Assembly (NCBI GenBank): GCA_964036045.1
Contig: OZ038400.1
Span: forward strand, 14,815,079 to 14,879,078
Source of the DNA: Eutreptiella sp. 'Long Island Sound 2002'
Lineage: Eukaryota; Euglenozoa; Euglenophyceae; Eutreptiales; Eutreptiaceae
Reading direction: 5' to 3'
DNA: 64,000 bases
Both the position numbers and the translations under genes were made by a program. Positions 1-9,471 of this stretch are shown here, in pieces; within the stretch, counting starts at the first letter, position 1; each line of letters begins with the position of its first letter. The notes beneath the pieces are model-generated. The model had not been told where the DNA came from. It saw nothing but the letters and a program-made list of their open reading frames with translations, and ran no database searches.

Positions 1-477
1 AGTATTGGTACCTGCCAGGTCCGTAAGCTCCACCGGAGCGTTGCCATCGGCGTAGGCTGGCAGATTCCAGCTACTTGATGGCCAATTTCGACTGGGATGT
101 TGATGGTAATCTGGGCCTCCACAGCTGCTGATTTGTGCCCTTCTTGGGCAGCTTGGGCTTGCGCAAGGCATTCCTTCCAAGGCCTCGTTCGCACAGCACC
201 ACGGCAGCGTAATTGTTACGTCTCCAGGAGCGACGGAGTCTACGGGGCCGTACTGGGGAGCTAGCTGTGGTTGGGACACCAAAGGAACAACATTCAGGTA
301 GCCTCTGCTACCATGAAAGTGCTGCCCTGGGTCGTTGATGGTGCCGGAGGGCTCGGGGCCGGCAAGACCAGTGGGGCAGGCACGCGAGGAGTCGACCTGA
401 ACGCTGCTATTGGGGGTAGAACCTGAGACTCGAACACCAACGGAGGCGAGAGCAGCAACAACAGAAGCAAGATCCAT
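1..477 (-). CDS. gag: Gag N-terminus of C1, cut by the window edge
   Basis: The ATG on the minus strand at 477 opens a frame that stays open to the window edge (159 codons). It is collinear with the first part of the gag at 48240, starting MDLASVVAALASVGV. The frame crosses the LTR end and reads the primer-binding site as Gly-Ser-Arg-Gly. It is a structural (capsid/nucleocapsid) precursor by family; only the poorly conserved N-terminus is visible. Confidence 0.85.
   Translation of the reverse strand, partial: MDLASVVAALASVGVRVSGSTPNSSVQVDSSRACPTGLAGPEPSGTINDPGQHFHGSRGYLNVVPLVSQPQLAPQYGPVDSVAPGDVTITLPWCCANEALEGMPCASPSCPRRAQISSCGGPDYHQHPSRNWPSSSWNLPAYADGNAPVELTDLAGTNT
301..313 (-). promoter_or_regulatory. 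Primer-binding site for initiator tRNA-Met (C1)
   Basis: Minus strand TGGTAGCAGAGGC directly follows the LTR end. Its first 12 bases are complementary to the CCA-bearing 3' end of eukaryotic initiator tRNAs of the AGCAGAG type. The same 13-mer follows the LTRs of families B and C elsewhere in the window. Confidence 0.88.
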
Positions 478-845
478 GTTGAGTGTTATCCGGCAGAAAA
501 TCCCAGTCTATGAAGAAAATTGATGCGGATTATTCTAGATACATCTGAGTGTCCATATCTGTCTGAAAAGATTTATATAAATCCAATTATGAAAAATGTT
601 TGGCCGATCTGGCCCGCGAGCGCGCGTCAGCGGCAAATGGCGATTCCAGCTAAATGATCGGAACGCGGCAGATTTACGGGGAATGGACCGCGGAATCAGA
701 TCCGGCATATCAGAAATATATAGGTCTGATCCTGAGACTGAGCTGCGAGGCGGCGAGTCCGCCGAAGCAAAGAAAATGACCAAAATGTAGCCAATCTGGA
801 CAGAATGTCTGAAAATCTGAGCAGATGGGGCTAGCCGCACTTACA
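314..845 (-). repeat. 5' LTR of element C1 (532 bp)
   Basis: Minus-strand LTR running from TGTAAGTGCGG at 845 to CTTTCA at 314. A TATA-like stretch lies near 568-580 (minus strand), about 100 bases upstream of the gag ATG, so it is a plausible core promoter directing transcription leftwards. The corresponding positions in the two LTRs of the other copy have drifted to ATCTAAAT and ATTTAAAT. The gag start codon (475-477) lies inside the LTR. Confidence 0.93.
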
Positions 846-848
846 GCT

Positions 849-2345
849 ATGTCTTATCGTGGTTCCAGAGATTCACGTGATTACCGCTCCTATGGAGATG
901 ATTCCTACCGCCGGCGTGAGCATGATCGAGATTATGATCGTGACAGAGACCATGACCGCCGCCATGGACCTAACCGTGATAGAGATTATGGATATGATGA
1001 ACGCTTCCGAACTCCTCCACGCTCCTACCGTTATTCTCCAAAGGATGATCGTGGTTCCCGATTTACTTCCTATGCGACGTTTAATCTTTGTTGGAGATGC
1101 GGTGATCCATCTCACAAGTCATCGGCTCGCAAAGCCCCATATGTGAAAGAAGTGTTCCAAACAATCAAAGATTTGTGCTTTGAGGCGAAGAGGATTCTTG
1201 AAAAAGAGCGTGACAATTCATGGTTTCATGAGAGATTATTTGGTGCTTCGGTGAAGAAGGATAACAATGCTCTTATTTGGAAAGGAAAGATGCCTATTGG
1301 CTTGACGGTTGTGACGGCTGGATGGGACCCGCGTGCTACCTCTGACGAAATTCATGCATTTGGCTCTAAATTCTCGAACAAATTTGAGGCTATTTTCCCA
1401 TTCACTTCACGGAACAAGTCATTTTGCTTGGTCTCATGCCTTTTTATCTTTGCATCTAAGAGTCCATGTTCACGTCTCGTGAAGGCTATCAACTCCGGTG
1501 GCGATATTCCTAAGGATGGCCCATGTATTGCGTACATGGCATCCAAGGTGACCATTGAGGCGTTTAAATGTGGTGTTGAAGGTGGATCATCTCTTTCCCT
1601 TTCCGATTGGGCACTTCAAACGGAAGGTTCATGTGAAAGCTCCACTTGCACTACTTCCCCGGAGGATGAGGCAAAGGTGAAAACCAAGAAGACTGCGGAC
1701 GTGAAAGAGAAGAAGAAAGAAAAAACGGGTATGAAGAGGCGTGGAAAAGATCGAAGCGTGGATGGTACCCACGTGGATGATGCCGGCAATGAGACATCTA
1801 CGTCCGAGTCCGATGGTGAAGTCAAAATGCCAAAAGTGCGCAAGAAAGACAATGCTAATACAAAGAATGATGACACGCATCATGATGTCGAAGATATTGA
1901 CATGTTGTCTTCGCCAGAAAAGACCGATACCAACGCTCCTGCTCAACGTGTGCCAAGGGCAATTACGGCTAGCCAAAAGTATGCGGAACGTGTGGCGCAA
2001 GAGGCAAGGAATGCCACTAATTCACGTTTCAAAGAACACGAAACAAAAATCTATGCACTTGAGACGGATGTTGCGGAAGTAAAGACACATGTTGCAAAGT
2101 TGAGCACTGATTTCCATGGATTTGTGGCGCACCAGCCGACGCAATTGAAGGAGTTTGGAGATGATATTGTTGATCGCATTCTCCATAGCCGTGGAAAAGG
2201 TAAGGGTGCGAAACCCGTAAACGATGGCCCGGCCGGGGTGGATGCCATCACAATCGAAGAGAGCCCTGCCGGCGGCAAGGTGCAAAATACCCGTGGTCGA
2301 TCCCAAACTGCCCGTCTTCGTGCCCAACCTTACAAGAGAGATTGA
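849..2345 (+). CDS. ORF1 of Penelope-like element: basic, zinc knuckle, coiled coil
   Basis: I chose the ATG at 849 rather than the ATG at 825, which lies inside the adjacent LTR and is in frame by chance. The N-terminal 70 residues are an Arg/Asp/Tyr-rich stretch like the RS/RD tails of RNA-binding proteins. A Cys-His cluster (CWRCGDPSHK) follows near residue 82. The middle, about residues 95-245, is an unrecognised globular region. Then come a Lys/Glu-rich acidic/basic linker and a heptad-rich, probably coiled-coil stretch around residues 385-445. Near the C-terminus is TIEESPAGG, resembling the repeated hydrophobic-acidic-Ser-Pro motif in the family B gag. A nucleic-acid-binding, gag-like role is inferred from composition and position only. 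Confidence 0.6.
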   Translation: MSYRGSRDSRDYRSYGDDSYRRREHDRDYDRDRDHDRRHGPNRDRDYGYDERFRTPPRSYRYSPKDDRGSRFTSYATFNLCWRCGDPSHKSSARKAPYVKEVFQTIKDLCFEAKRILEKERDNSWFHERLFGASVKKDNNALIWKGKMPIGLTVVTAGWDPRATSDEIHAFGSKFSNKFEAIFPFTSRNKSFCLVSCLFIFASKSPCSRLVKAINSGGDIPKDGPCIAYMASKVTIEAFKCGVEGGSSLSLSDWALQTEGSCESSTCTTSPEDEAKVKTKKTADVKEKKKEKTGMKRRGKDRSVDGTHVDDAGNETSTSESDGEVKMPKVRKKDNANTKNDDTHHDVEDIDMLSSPEKTDTNAPAQRVPRAITASQKYAERVAQEARNATNSRFKEHETKIYALETDVAEVKTHVAKLSTDFHGFVAHQPTQLKEFGDDIVDRILHSRGKGKGAKPVNDGPAGVDAITIEESPAGGKVQNTRGRSQTARLRAQPYKRD

Positions 2346-2415
2346 CCTTGTGGGTCATTATCGTTTTGTTGCTCCCCGGTGACCACCTTGGGGCATCTAA
2401 GTTTGCTAGTGAGAT

Positions 2416-3942
2416 ATGAATTTGTCAAATGTTGTTCACGAGTCGCTCTCTTCACATCTTTCCGCATTTTCCGGACATTGCCAAGAATTTTCTGAACGTT
2501 TGGGTGCTAGCATGAAGAAATTGAACGAACTCTCCAAACAGATACAAAATCCTGTGTTTGTTGACCCGTGTCCTTGGCATGAGAGTACCTACCTCACTGC
2601 TCGAAACCTATTTCCTCCCCAATTGTTTGTCACCGCCTCTGACAAGACCCCGCCTTCATACGCTAGTGTGGTGGCAAAATGTTGCGCTAATCTCCATTGT
2701 AGACGGCTTTTTTCTTTGTACTGCCGTGCGAAGAAGATCCATGATTCCCGCCTTATGACCGAGGTGTTTTGCAACAAATTTTTGATGTTGTTCGAGTCCT
2801 ATGGACGACAATTGCATGGGGCATCCATACAAAGTGGGCCTCCGTCGGCACTAGCCATTGCGGTCGCTGACACATTCCGTATCCCTTTTGGGATCGCCAC
2901 CTCCGCTGCCTTCTCCCCTTTCTACAACTTCTCTTCCCCTTACTATGGTGATGAGGTTTGGTGTTCTTTTGATGGTTCACCCCTGTGTGGCCCTGTACAA
3001 GGTGGGGTGTTGTGGGTTGACACCCATCACGCTTGGATGTTTAAGGCATGTCAACGAATCATGGACGCGGTGTTGAGCAATGCGCGCCCTCTCCGTTTTG
3101 TTGTTTTAGTTACCGACGCCACTAGGAGATGCATGGATTTACTTCTCTGTGGCCACCAACAACATCCATCCGTCATTGCACCGTTGTTCCATATCACAGA
3201 CGCCCGTGTGCCTACGTACAATGCAGATGCTATGACCACCAAATTGTGTTCACATGTTCACGGCTTCCTCTTACAGAGTCGTTGTGCGTTCGATACAGAC
3301 CCTGTTGACAACCATGACGTTGTGAGGATGCTTGGTCAGACACTTAAGCTCAAGTACAAGACCAAATTATGTCATACCCCCCTTCACCTCCAACCTTCGT
3401 CAAAAAAGGTCCTGTCGACAATTTGGAAGTCCGCTTGGGAGGATGAGTGTATTACCCGCAAACGTGCCCTTGATGCGTCCCCCCGCGATTGGGGTGCAAT
3501 TTTTGAGTCCTTTGACCGAATTAACCAATTATTGCCCCTGTGTAATGCGAAGTGGATCCGACACATTTTACGGTTTTGTAACCCCCGTGGTTGCTGTGCC
3601 AGAGTATCTGTCTTTGAACCTGTTATTGGTTGTTATATGGTTTTTTCCATGGAAACTGCCGAAGTGTACATTGGTATGGTGGGTCAAACTGCAGTCCGTT
3701 TGTTTGGTGTTCGGTGGAACAGTAATGGGTCCGCCTCCATCGGGCGACCCATTAGTGATCGTGGTAGGGAGCATATCCTGGCTATGCTGAAGTGTGCCTC
3801 GGGTAAGTCCAACGCCCATGCAATGTATAGATATATGTCCCGGATTGGAGCACACCGCTGGGGTATATGTCCACTGGAACTATGCTCCATTTTTAGGGTA
3901 TTCTCCCGTGAACAGTGGTGGCAACGCCATGCTATAAAATAA
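2416..3942 (+). CDS. ORF2: GIY-YIG endonuclease, possible MTase-like N-terminal region
   Basis: The C-terminal part holds a GIY-YIG signature: G-C-Y at 3628-3636 (residues 405-407) and V-Y-I-G at 3664-3675, followed by GQT and downstream Arg and His residues. This is the nuclease that nicks target DNA in endonuclease-positive Penelope-like elements. Residues about 145-235 resemble, in motif order, a PCIF1-like adenine-methyltransferase fold: a serine-rich strand, a Tyr-Tyr-Gly-Asp turn, then an aliphatic helix and the strand PLRFVVLV. The NPPF-type catalytic motif is absent (WVDTHH instead), so activity is unlikely if the match is real. The ORF ends in TAA at 3940-3942, but the same frame stays open through the RT ORF. 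Confidence 0.6.
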   Translation: MNLSNVVHESLSSHLSAFSGHCQEFSERLGASMKKLNELSKQIQNPVFVDPCPWHESTYLTARNLFPPQLFVTASDKTPPSYASVVAKCCANLHCRRLFSLYCRAKKIHDSRLMTEVFCNKFLMLFESYGRQLHGASIQSGPPSALAIAVADTFRIPFGIATSAAFSPFYNFSSPYYGDEVWCSFDGSPLCGPVQGGVLWVDTHHAWMFKACQRIMDAVLSNARPLRFVVLVTDATRRCMDLLLCGHQQHPSVIAPLFHITDARVPTYNADAMTTKLCSHVHGFLLQSRCAFDTDPVDNHDVVRMLGQTLKLKYKTKLCHTPLHLQPSSKKVLSTIWKSAWEDECITRKRALDASPRDWGAIFESFDRINQLLPLCNAKWIRHILRFCNPRGCCARVSVFEPVIGCYMVFSMETAEVYIGMVGQTAVRLFGVRWNSNGSASIGRPISDRGREHILAMLKCASGKSNAHAMYRYMSRIGAHRWGICPLELCSIFRVFSREQWWQRHAIK

Positions 3943-3987
3943 CTAAATAGCCGCCTACCCCAGTTTTCTTCCAAAAATTGGGCCAAG

Positions 3988-6168
3988 TTGGGCCGAGGCA
4001 AATTATACCCGCCCACTGTGTTGAGTATGACTGATTCCACTACAGTGGAGAAGGAGGTGTCGTGTTTACGATCCTCCCTATCCTTGGAGCAACAATTTTC
4101 AATCCTCCACGAATCGCAGGGTACGGTTGAACACCGTCTATGGGAACATCTTTTCAGAAAGGTGAAGGCCCGGACACGGCGCGAGTGTGGCATCGTGCTG
4201 AGACGCTTCCTGCTGTTAAAAATCAACAATACTTCAGCAGCATTTGCTGATTTTGTTCAGCAACGGATGCGCCAGCATTTGCTCGATTCAAAGTGTTTTA
4301 CCCCCCTGAAATCCTTCTATGCGGATCGTATCAAGGTGGTTCGGTGTAAAACGAAAAAGGTGGCTGACTGGGTTCTGAACTCGCAGTTCCGTTTCACTCC
4401 TGGATTACTGCAGCGTTGCCTTGAACAGGGTTGCGCCTGTGTGGAGTCACCTTTGTGTTGCCCTCCTCCCATCAGCCATATTGTATCCCGATCCACATGT
4501 GAGCACTTACAACTGATTCTGGGTGATTCAGCTGGATTGTTACGGCGGAATGCCCAAAATTCTACAGTTGCCCCCTTGTTGTCATGCGTCCATGGTTTTT
4601 CTTCCTCCGTGTATATGCGACAATTGCCAGGAGTTCCTGAACACGAGGCTATGTCTGCATGTCGCTCAATGGCTGAGGCAGCTTTTCATGCCTATGATGA
4701 TGAGATAACATCGGTTGACCCTCGAGTGAATCCTGAGCACCTGCAGACACTACGTCAGCAGGACCATAACTTCCGTTTTTTACTTGCTGATACAAGTCCG
4801 GGGTTGCTGTTTGTTGTATGCACTGTCCACTGGGCCCAGTTGTTCCAGGCACACATATTACAAAATGTGAAGTACCAAGTCTTGCATGCTTTTGGCGCTG
4901 TCTTTTTAGCACGAAACCTCCTGCGTAATACTATCATTGAGCGGATGTATTCTTCTGGACTTATCCAAACGTGGCGCCCGATTGTCGGTGCCCGATGGAA
5001 ACCCCCCAGTAAACATTCAAAGGCACCCAGTGCAAAAGTCCTGATCAAGTCTAAATCTCAGGAAGCCGACGGCATCCTGAAGATTAGAATTGTCATTTCC
5101 CATTTCAGTCATCCGGCTTCAAAAATTGGCAAACTTGCATCACGGGCACTCTCCCTTCTGTGTCGACTCGTGGGTGACATGGACACCAATTTTGAAATTT
5201 TCTCTATGTATGACGCAAAAGGTTTATTTGTTTCTGCTTTGTCAGCCGCTGATAAGGATTCTGTCCCATGGGCTGGCTTGGAGCTTGATATGGTTGATAT
5301 GTATTCAGAGATCCCGAAGGATCGTGTGCTCGACAGTGTGATGTACTGTGTGTCTGTGCTTAGAGATAACCGTAAGAGTAGGAATCCCATCACCTGGTTT
5401 GCCATTTCTACTATCTGTAAATCCCTCGACCGGTTGGGCACAGGAACCTCCAGAGATTTCATGAACCTCAGTATTGAAATGATTACCTTGTTTGTTAATT
5501 TCGAACTGTGGGCTAATGCCGACCTCACTGCAGGTGGTTATGTGCTCAGTCAGCTTATTGGTTTACCAATGGGTGGACCCATCAGTGCCCAACTTGCTGT
5601 GCTGTATCTTATGAGCGCAGAAATGCGTGCTACAAGATCGGCGTTGTCTGTTCACAAATTCATCCATGGGAGGTACCGTGAGAATTTTTACATATTTGGC
5701 CCGAAATCTGTGTTATTTGACCTCCAGCAGACCATGAAAGTCCAACTGGAATCTACTTATGCAATGCCCATGACAGTCGAACAGTTTGGAACGAAGGTCC
5801 AGGTTTTTGAGGTGATTGTGGACTTTGACAGTCAATCCAGGGGCCTGCGACTGAATTCCAGAGCGCTGGACGTCCACAAAGGTGCGGTGTCAGGAGTGGT
5901 CCGATGGCCTGACCGTTGGTCGACCAACACGACTGTTTGGCGTTCCCTGGTGCCAGGCCTATGTGTGAAATGTGGATATTGGTCGTGGTCCCATGGTGAT
6001 ATTTATGAAAACGTTGTCCTGATCGTGGCTGAGTTAGGTTATAAGGATGTCCCTCGGAGACACTGGCGAACCCGAGTCCTGAACTTCTGCAAGGAAAATC
6101 AGATCCCGGTTGGCCCTTCTGATTTGATGGTGATGTACGAATATGGTAACTTCTTAAGGTGGGGATAA
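3988..6168 (+). CDS. Reverse transcriptase of Penelope-like element
   Basis: The frame is open from 3943; 3988 is a TTG and the first ATG is at 4027, so the start is uncertain and the protein may continue from ORF2. A Cys-rich patch (GCACVESPLCC) lies near residue 150. RT motifs in order are motif A LELDMVDMYSEIP (about 5278-5316), the turn GLPMGGPISAQL (about 5554-5589), and the catalytic loop RYRENFYIFG (5671-5700). Motif A and the PMGGPIS turn resemble Penelope-like RTs. The usual catalytic Asp-Asp is replaced by Glu-Asn, which would normally abolish activity. The C-terminal 150 residues would be the thumb. Confidence 0.68.
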   Translation: MGRGKLYPPTVLSMTDSTTVEKEVSCLRSSLSLEQQFSILHESQGTVEHRLWEHLFRKVKARTRRECGIVLRRFLLLKINNTSAAFADFVQQRMRQHLLDSKCFTPLKSFYADRIKVVRCKTKKVADWVLNSQFRFTPGLLQRCLEQGCACVESPLCCPPPISHIVSRSTCEHLQLILGDSAGLLRRNAQNSTVAPLLSCVHGFSSSVYMRQLPGVPEHEAMSACRSMAEAAFHAYDDEITSVDPRVNPEHLQTLRQQDHNFRFLLADTSPGLLFVVCTVHWAQLFQAHILQNVKYQVLHAFGAVFLARNLLRNTIIERMYSSGLIQTWRPIVGARWKPPSKHSKAPSAKVLIKSKSQEADGILKIRIVISHFSHPASKIGKLASRALSLLCRLVGDMDTNFEIFSMYDAKGLFVSALSAADKDSVPWAGLELDMVDMYSEIPKDRVLDSVMYCVSVLRDNRKSRNPITWFAISTICKSLDRLGTGTSRDFMNLSIEMITLFVNFELWANADLTAGGYVLSQLIGLPMGGPISAQLAVLYLMSAEMRATRSALSVHKFIHGRYRENFYIFGPKSVLFDLQQTMKVQLESTYAMPMTVEQFGTKVQVFEVIVDFDSQSRGLRLNSRALDVHKGAVSGVVRWPDRWSTNTTVWRSLVPGLCVKCGYWSWSHGDIYENVVLIVAELGYKDVPRRHWRTRVLNFCKENQIPVGPSDLMVMYEYGNFLRWG

Positions 6169-8248
6169 CTTTTTCTGTCTCTTATATTTTGACACGCATG
6201 GGCGACTGTCGGGGGGTGGGTGGGTCAATGACAGTGGCTGTGATTTGCCTCAATTGGCATTCTCAGTCTCCATTTTATTTCGCTCATTGAACCGCCTGCC
6301 TTACGCGGTGGGGCATGCGCGCGCATATACACGCTGTCATGTTGTGTCTTGATTTTTTGATTGTGTCGATTTTGAGTATTGGTTACATTGATTAACAGGT
6401 GGAATGAGAGAACGAAATTCGTTATCTGTTGCATACGATTTCAGTTGCTTACATAGCTGGAGAATTTGTGTTTGTCACAGAGCACGCTTTCTACTGATTT
6501 CACGTGTTTCAGAATCGTACCTGATGAGTTCTCTTCCGTGATTTGCCTGTTGCTTTGCTTATCTACAGTGTGATAGGCTTCTATGAAGTGATGAGGATGT
6601 TTTTGGTAAGTTTAATGCATTTTCTGAGGTAATTTTGGGAATATTTGAGCCTTTTTCCTTGGTCCTACTAGCTTCATGAACTAGTACTGCAGGGGGGAGT
6701 AAGAAAAAGTCTCTACCATGTCTTTCTTGGAGGGCTTGATCCAGGCCAAGCCCCCCTTAAAACCCTTTTGTTGATGCCAAGACAAACTTAAGTGTTTTTA
6801 TCTCTCTTTTGTAGCCTAAAGTACACTTTCTCAAAGTAACTAGGGTTGTGACCCTAGCCCCCCCATGAAGTTCACCCCTACCACTCAACTGAGCGGAGGT
6901 ACCTTCCTTCATGGAGGACATACCAAAATAAATCAGGCATTTCATGCTTGTTGGCCTTGGAGGTTAAGCCTAGTGGTCTCCCACCCCAAGACCCCTATAC
7001 TCAATTGTTTCTACCACTTATTGTGGTCCTACTTTGTAACTGTTTCTGAATTCAGTTGCTTGGCCAAGTCATTTTCTGTGTGGTCCTGACATCTATGCCT
7101 CTCAGTCCTAACGAGCACCATTTCACCCAAAAGAGTGCACATGAAGTGCCTAATGCAACCTCTGAGGCTAGAGTCTGACCAATTTTCATATAAAAACTTT
7201 TGTATTATCCATTTGTGATTGAATCTATGTGCATAAACCTGCTTTGTCTATCTGCAGCCCTTCTGTGTTACACTGGATTCCAAAACCAATCATTGATTCG
7301 ATCCACATCCTCTTATTGCTCTACTTGCTGCTTTGGTTTGGGTTTTCAACTACAAAACCTGCAGGACATCATCAAAATACCTAGGGCATAAAGCAAGGAC
7401 ATCTTTCTCGATGTGTTGGGGACCCCAGGGCAGCAGGGGTCATGTAGCTGTTTGGATTTTCCCTATTTTGAAAACCCTGAGAAGGCAGGAGTTATGTAGC
7501 CACTTTGATGCCACCCATGTTTGGGAAGCCAAGATGGCAGAGGATATGTAGGCATTTTGACTCCTAGGTGTGTGTATACCTTTTGAAAATGTGCACAAAG
7601 AGGCTATTTCAGATGTATGGGTTGCGGGGGGTTGCACGTTTCGAAGTTTTAGGCTTGATGTCAACAAGTTGGGCTTTGAAATGCACGCCGTGGTATGCAG
7701 GCCGTGCACACAATTGCACGGGTCGAACCTCGCAATTCAAGCAAGACTGAAATCGGTCCCTTGGCACACACACAACAACGTGACGGCAGTGGGCCAATGG
7801 TGGAACACACACTGGCAGGCAGCAGGTGGCCCTGCCCGACAAGCCGCCGGCAAATGGGAGGCAGCAGAGAGCGTGCAGCAGCACGAGCAGGCTAAGTGTG
7901 TGCAAAGTAACCCGTTGAGTGAAAATGCGAGGTCCAAGGATCTCGGTCTTTGGCGGTCTCACTGCCAGGCTTAGAATGGCCGGTGATCCCATACCCCCCC
8001 CCACCCCTTACGCAAGCAGGGGCTTGTCCAAGCGCGAAGACCCCGTGTGACCGTCGTTTTTCTGCGCTTTTCTGACCATGGTTTTTATGGTCAGAAATTC
8101 AGCGTTTGGTGATTGTGTGCTGAGTGTAGAGGGAAAGAGGGGCTGGGACATGTTTGTGATGGTTCCTCTTGCTCACAACATGTACCATGTACCATGTACC
8201 TAGGCCCAGGATGGACCGGGATATCAAACGCCCAGTCAGGGGCTTCGT
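6169..8248. other. Unassigned region between retroelement and possible host exons
   Basis: About 2 kb without a convincing gene. Composition shifts from the AT-leaning retroelement to mixed sequence. The first few hundred bases may contain the 3' untranslated end of the Penelope-like element, but no poly(A), terminal repeat or duplication could be fixed. A diverged tandem repeat occurs near 7430-7560. Short open frames around 7570-7974 overlap on both strands and match nothing I recognise. Confidence 0.5.
7430..7560. repeat. Diverged tandem repeat, about 52-bp period
   Basis: Three imperfect copies share the core GGCAG...ATGTAG...TTTG, with ATGTAG at 7442, 7494 and 7546, a spacing of exactly 52. 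The copies are otherwise well diverged. No function is evident. Confidence 0.55.
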
Positions 8249-9142
8249 TCACCAACAACGCGACTGGGTCAGATTTGTGAAATGTCTTGCCCCCGAGGGC
8301 CTCCGACCCCACATGGTCGATTCTGCAGCATTCACAGATGGGGGCAGTTGGTGGGCAGAGTTCAAAGCGACTGAGCTAGGTTTGCGGGGCCGCAGCGGGA
8401 TCTGCAGAGCACATCGCATCGAAGGCCTGCTGCTGCTTTGCGGGGAAGTTATGGCGGTACGGCTGCATTCGGCCAGCCAGAATTCCAAGAAACTGTTTGG
8501 GCGCTGAGACCGCTTGCTCTCCAGATGGTGGATTGGCAGGACAAATGTGATCTCGATCCCGTCCGCAGTGGACTGCAGTCTCAGCTTTTGAGCATAATCG
8601 AGCGCCAGCATTAGCGCTGCGGCAGACCATCCAGTCAGCAGCTCCACCCAGCCAAGAGAAACGTCCACAGGCTCTTCGCGCAGCAATGCTTCCATCAGGT
8701 TCTGAGGTAGCGCTGCACGCAAAGCGAGCCAAATGTCTAGCGGCACCAAACTTGCGGTCACACACTGACAATGAGGGCTCACAGGCTTTTCCAGCCTGCC
8801 AAAGAACCGGGCCTTGTACAGGGCAGCAACCCTGCGAGAGAACTCCGGCATCAGCATCAATGATGCGATCATCGCTGCCCCCTCGGTCAGGGTCCGTCCC
8901 ATGCCGTAGGGGCACCAGATGGCGTGCACGAACTTTGCGACACAGAAAGAGGCGCGCCCGCACCGCGTCACGGGACATGTGACCATTCCAAGAATGGTGC
9001 TGGACAGCCCATTGGCAAGGACCACCGCGCAATACCTGTCAGCTGGTCGCAGAATGGGGCTCACATGCGGCACAAACACCGCCATGAAAAGCAGTGCCCG
9101 CTGGATGAAGGTGCGCCGTTCCGGGGTGTCTGGCAGCACCAA
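8249..9142 (-). CDS. Hypothetical protein, possible host ORF (297 codons)
   Basis: The open minus-strand frame begins with MVLPDTPERRTFIQ and has a hydrophobic N-terminal third (residues about 14-60 and 80-105) that could form membrane segments. A mixed region with no motif I recognise follows. The last 90 residues are low in structure and may be beyond a true exon end. An overlapping frame on the same strand (8376-9032) is also open, which weakens the case. It could be one exon of a host membrane protein or chance. Confidence 0.3.
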   Translation of the reverse strand: MVLPDTPERRTFIQRALLFMAVFVPHVSPILRPADRYCAVVLANGLSSTILGMVTCPVTRCGRASFCVAKFVHAIWCPYGMGRTLTEGAAMIASLMLMPEFSRRVAALYKARFFGRLEKPVSPHCQCVTASLVPLDIWLALRAALPQNLMEALLREEPVDVSLGWVELLTGWSAAALMLALDYAQKLRLQSTADGIEITFVLPIHHLESKRSQRPNSFLEFWLAECSRTAITSPQSSSRPSMRCALQIPLRPRKPSSVALNSAHQLPPSVNAAESTMWGRRPSGARHFTNLTQSRCW

Positions 9143-9158
9143 ATGAGGGCTGAACGCG

Positions 9159-9471
9159 TTGAACTATGAGCATTTTGGGGAGCTGGAAGCCGCATCATCC
9201 TCCAGCATTAAGGCTGTGGAAGACAAGCGCGCTGGCATGCAGTTGATTATGCCTGAGCAAGCAGCTGGAAGGCTTAGCATGCTGCTGCACTCCATGATGG
9301 GGAAGTATGAGAACCAGTTAGATCCCTGGATCTCTGAGGTGGCCGCCGTTGTCAAACAGCAACTGTACGACCCCTTTTCAAGGAGAGTTCGTGGGAAAGC
9401 TGGTTGCTTGCTGACCCAAGCCTACCAGCGGCTGTTTGATGATGTTCTCGCCAGCAAACAAGGCCTGCGAG
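9159..9471 (+). CDS. Probable internal exon of an unidentified host gene
   Basis: The frame has no ATG start but reads as ordinary helical protein sequence, with segments such as AAGRLSMLLHSMMGKYENQ and LLTQAYQRLFDDVLASKQGL. It ends at a good splice donor, CGAG|GTATTA (9471/9472), after which the frame turns into hydrophobic low-quality sequence. I therefore read 9159-9471 as an exon whose acceptor lies somewhere upstream of 9180. The alpha-helical character would fit a tethering or scaffold protein, but I do not recognise the family. Confidence 0.4.

Larger units (their letters stand above)
1..845 (-). mobile_element. Family C LTR retrotransposon, 5' end only (copy C1)
   Basis: The first 845 bases are the reverse complement of the start of the complete family C element at 47872-58641. 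In minus-strand order they hold a 532-bp LTR, a primer-binding site and the beginning of gag; the rest lies beyond the window. The LTR has the same 532-bp length as both LTRs of the other copy, with TG at 845 and CA at 314. The base after the LTR starts GCTAT (846-850), which would be the target-site duplication, but the matching copy is outside the window. Confidence 0.93.
846..6168 (+). mobile_element. Penelope-like retroelement with endonuclease upstream of RT
   Basis: Three consecutive ORFs (849-2345, 2416-3942, 3988-6168) encode a zinc-knuckle/coiled-coil protein, a protein ending in a GIY-YIG nuclease domain, and a reverse transcriptase. GIY-YIG plus RT is the hallmark of endonuclease-bearing Penelope-like elements. 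Canonical members carry the nuclease after the RT; here it is before it, as described for the Naiad/Chlamys clade of the green lineage and invertebrates. The left boundary is unknown because element C1 begins at 845; I could not define the 3' end. The RT active site is degenerate and an in-frame TAA separates nuclease and RT, so this copy may be inactive. Confidence 0.7.

Noticed and set aside
825-848. ATG at 825 as the start of the Penelope-like ORF1
   Set aside because: The eight codons before 849 lie in the LTR of element C1 and are in frame by chance; the ORF's own ATG is at 849.
7570-7974. Opposed ORFs of about 130 codons near 7.6-8.0 kb
   Set aside because: Both strands are open with no motif or splice context supporting either; treated as chance.
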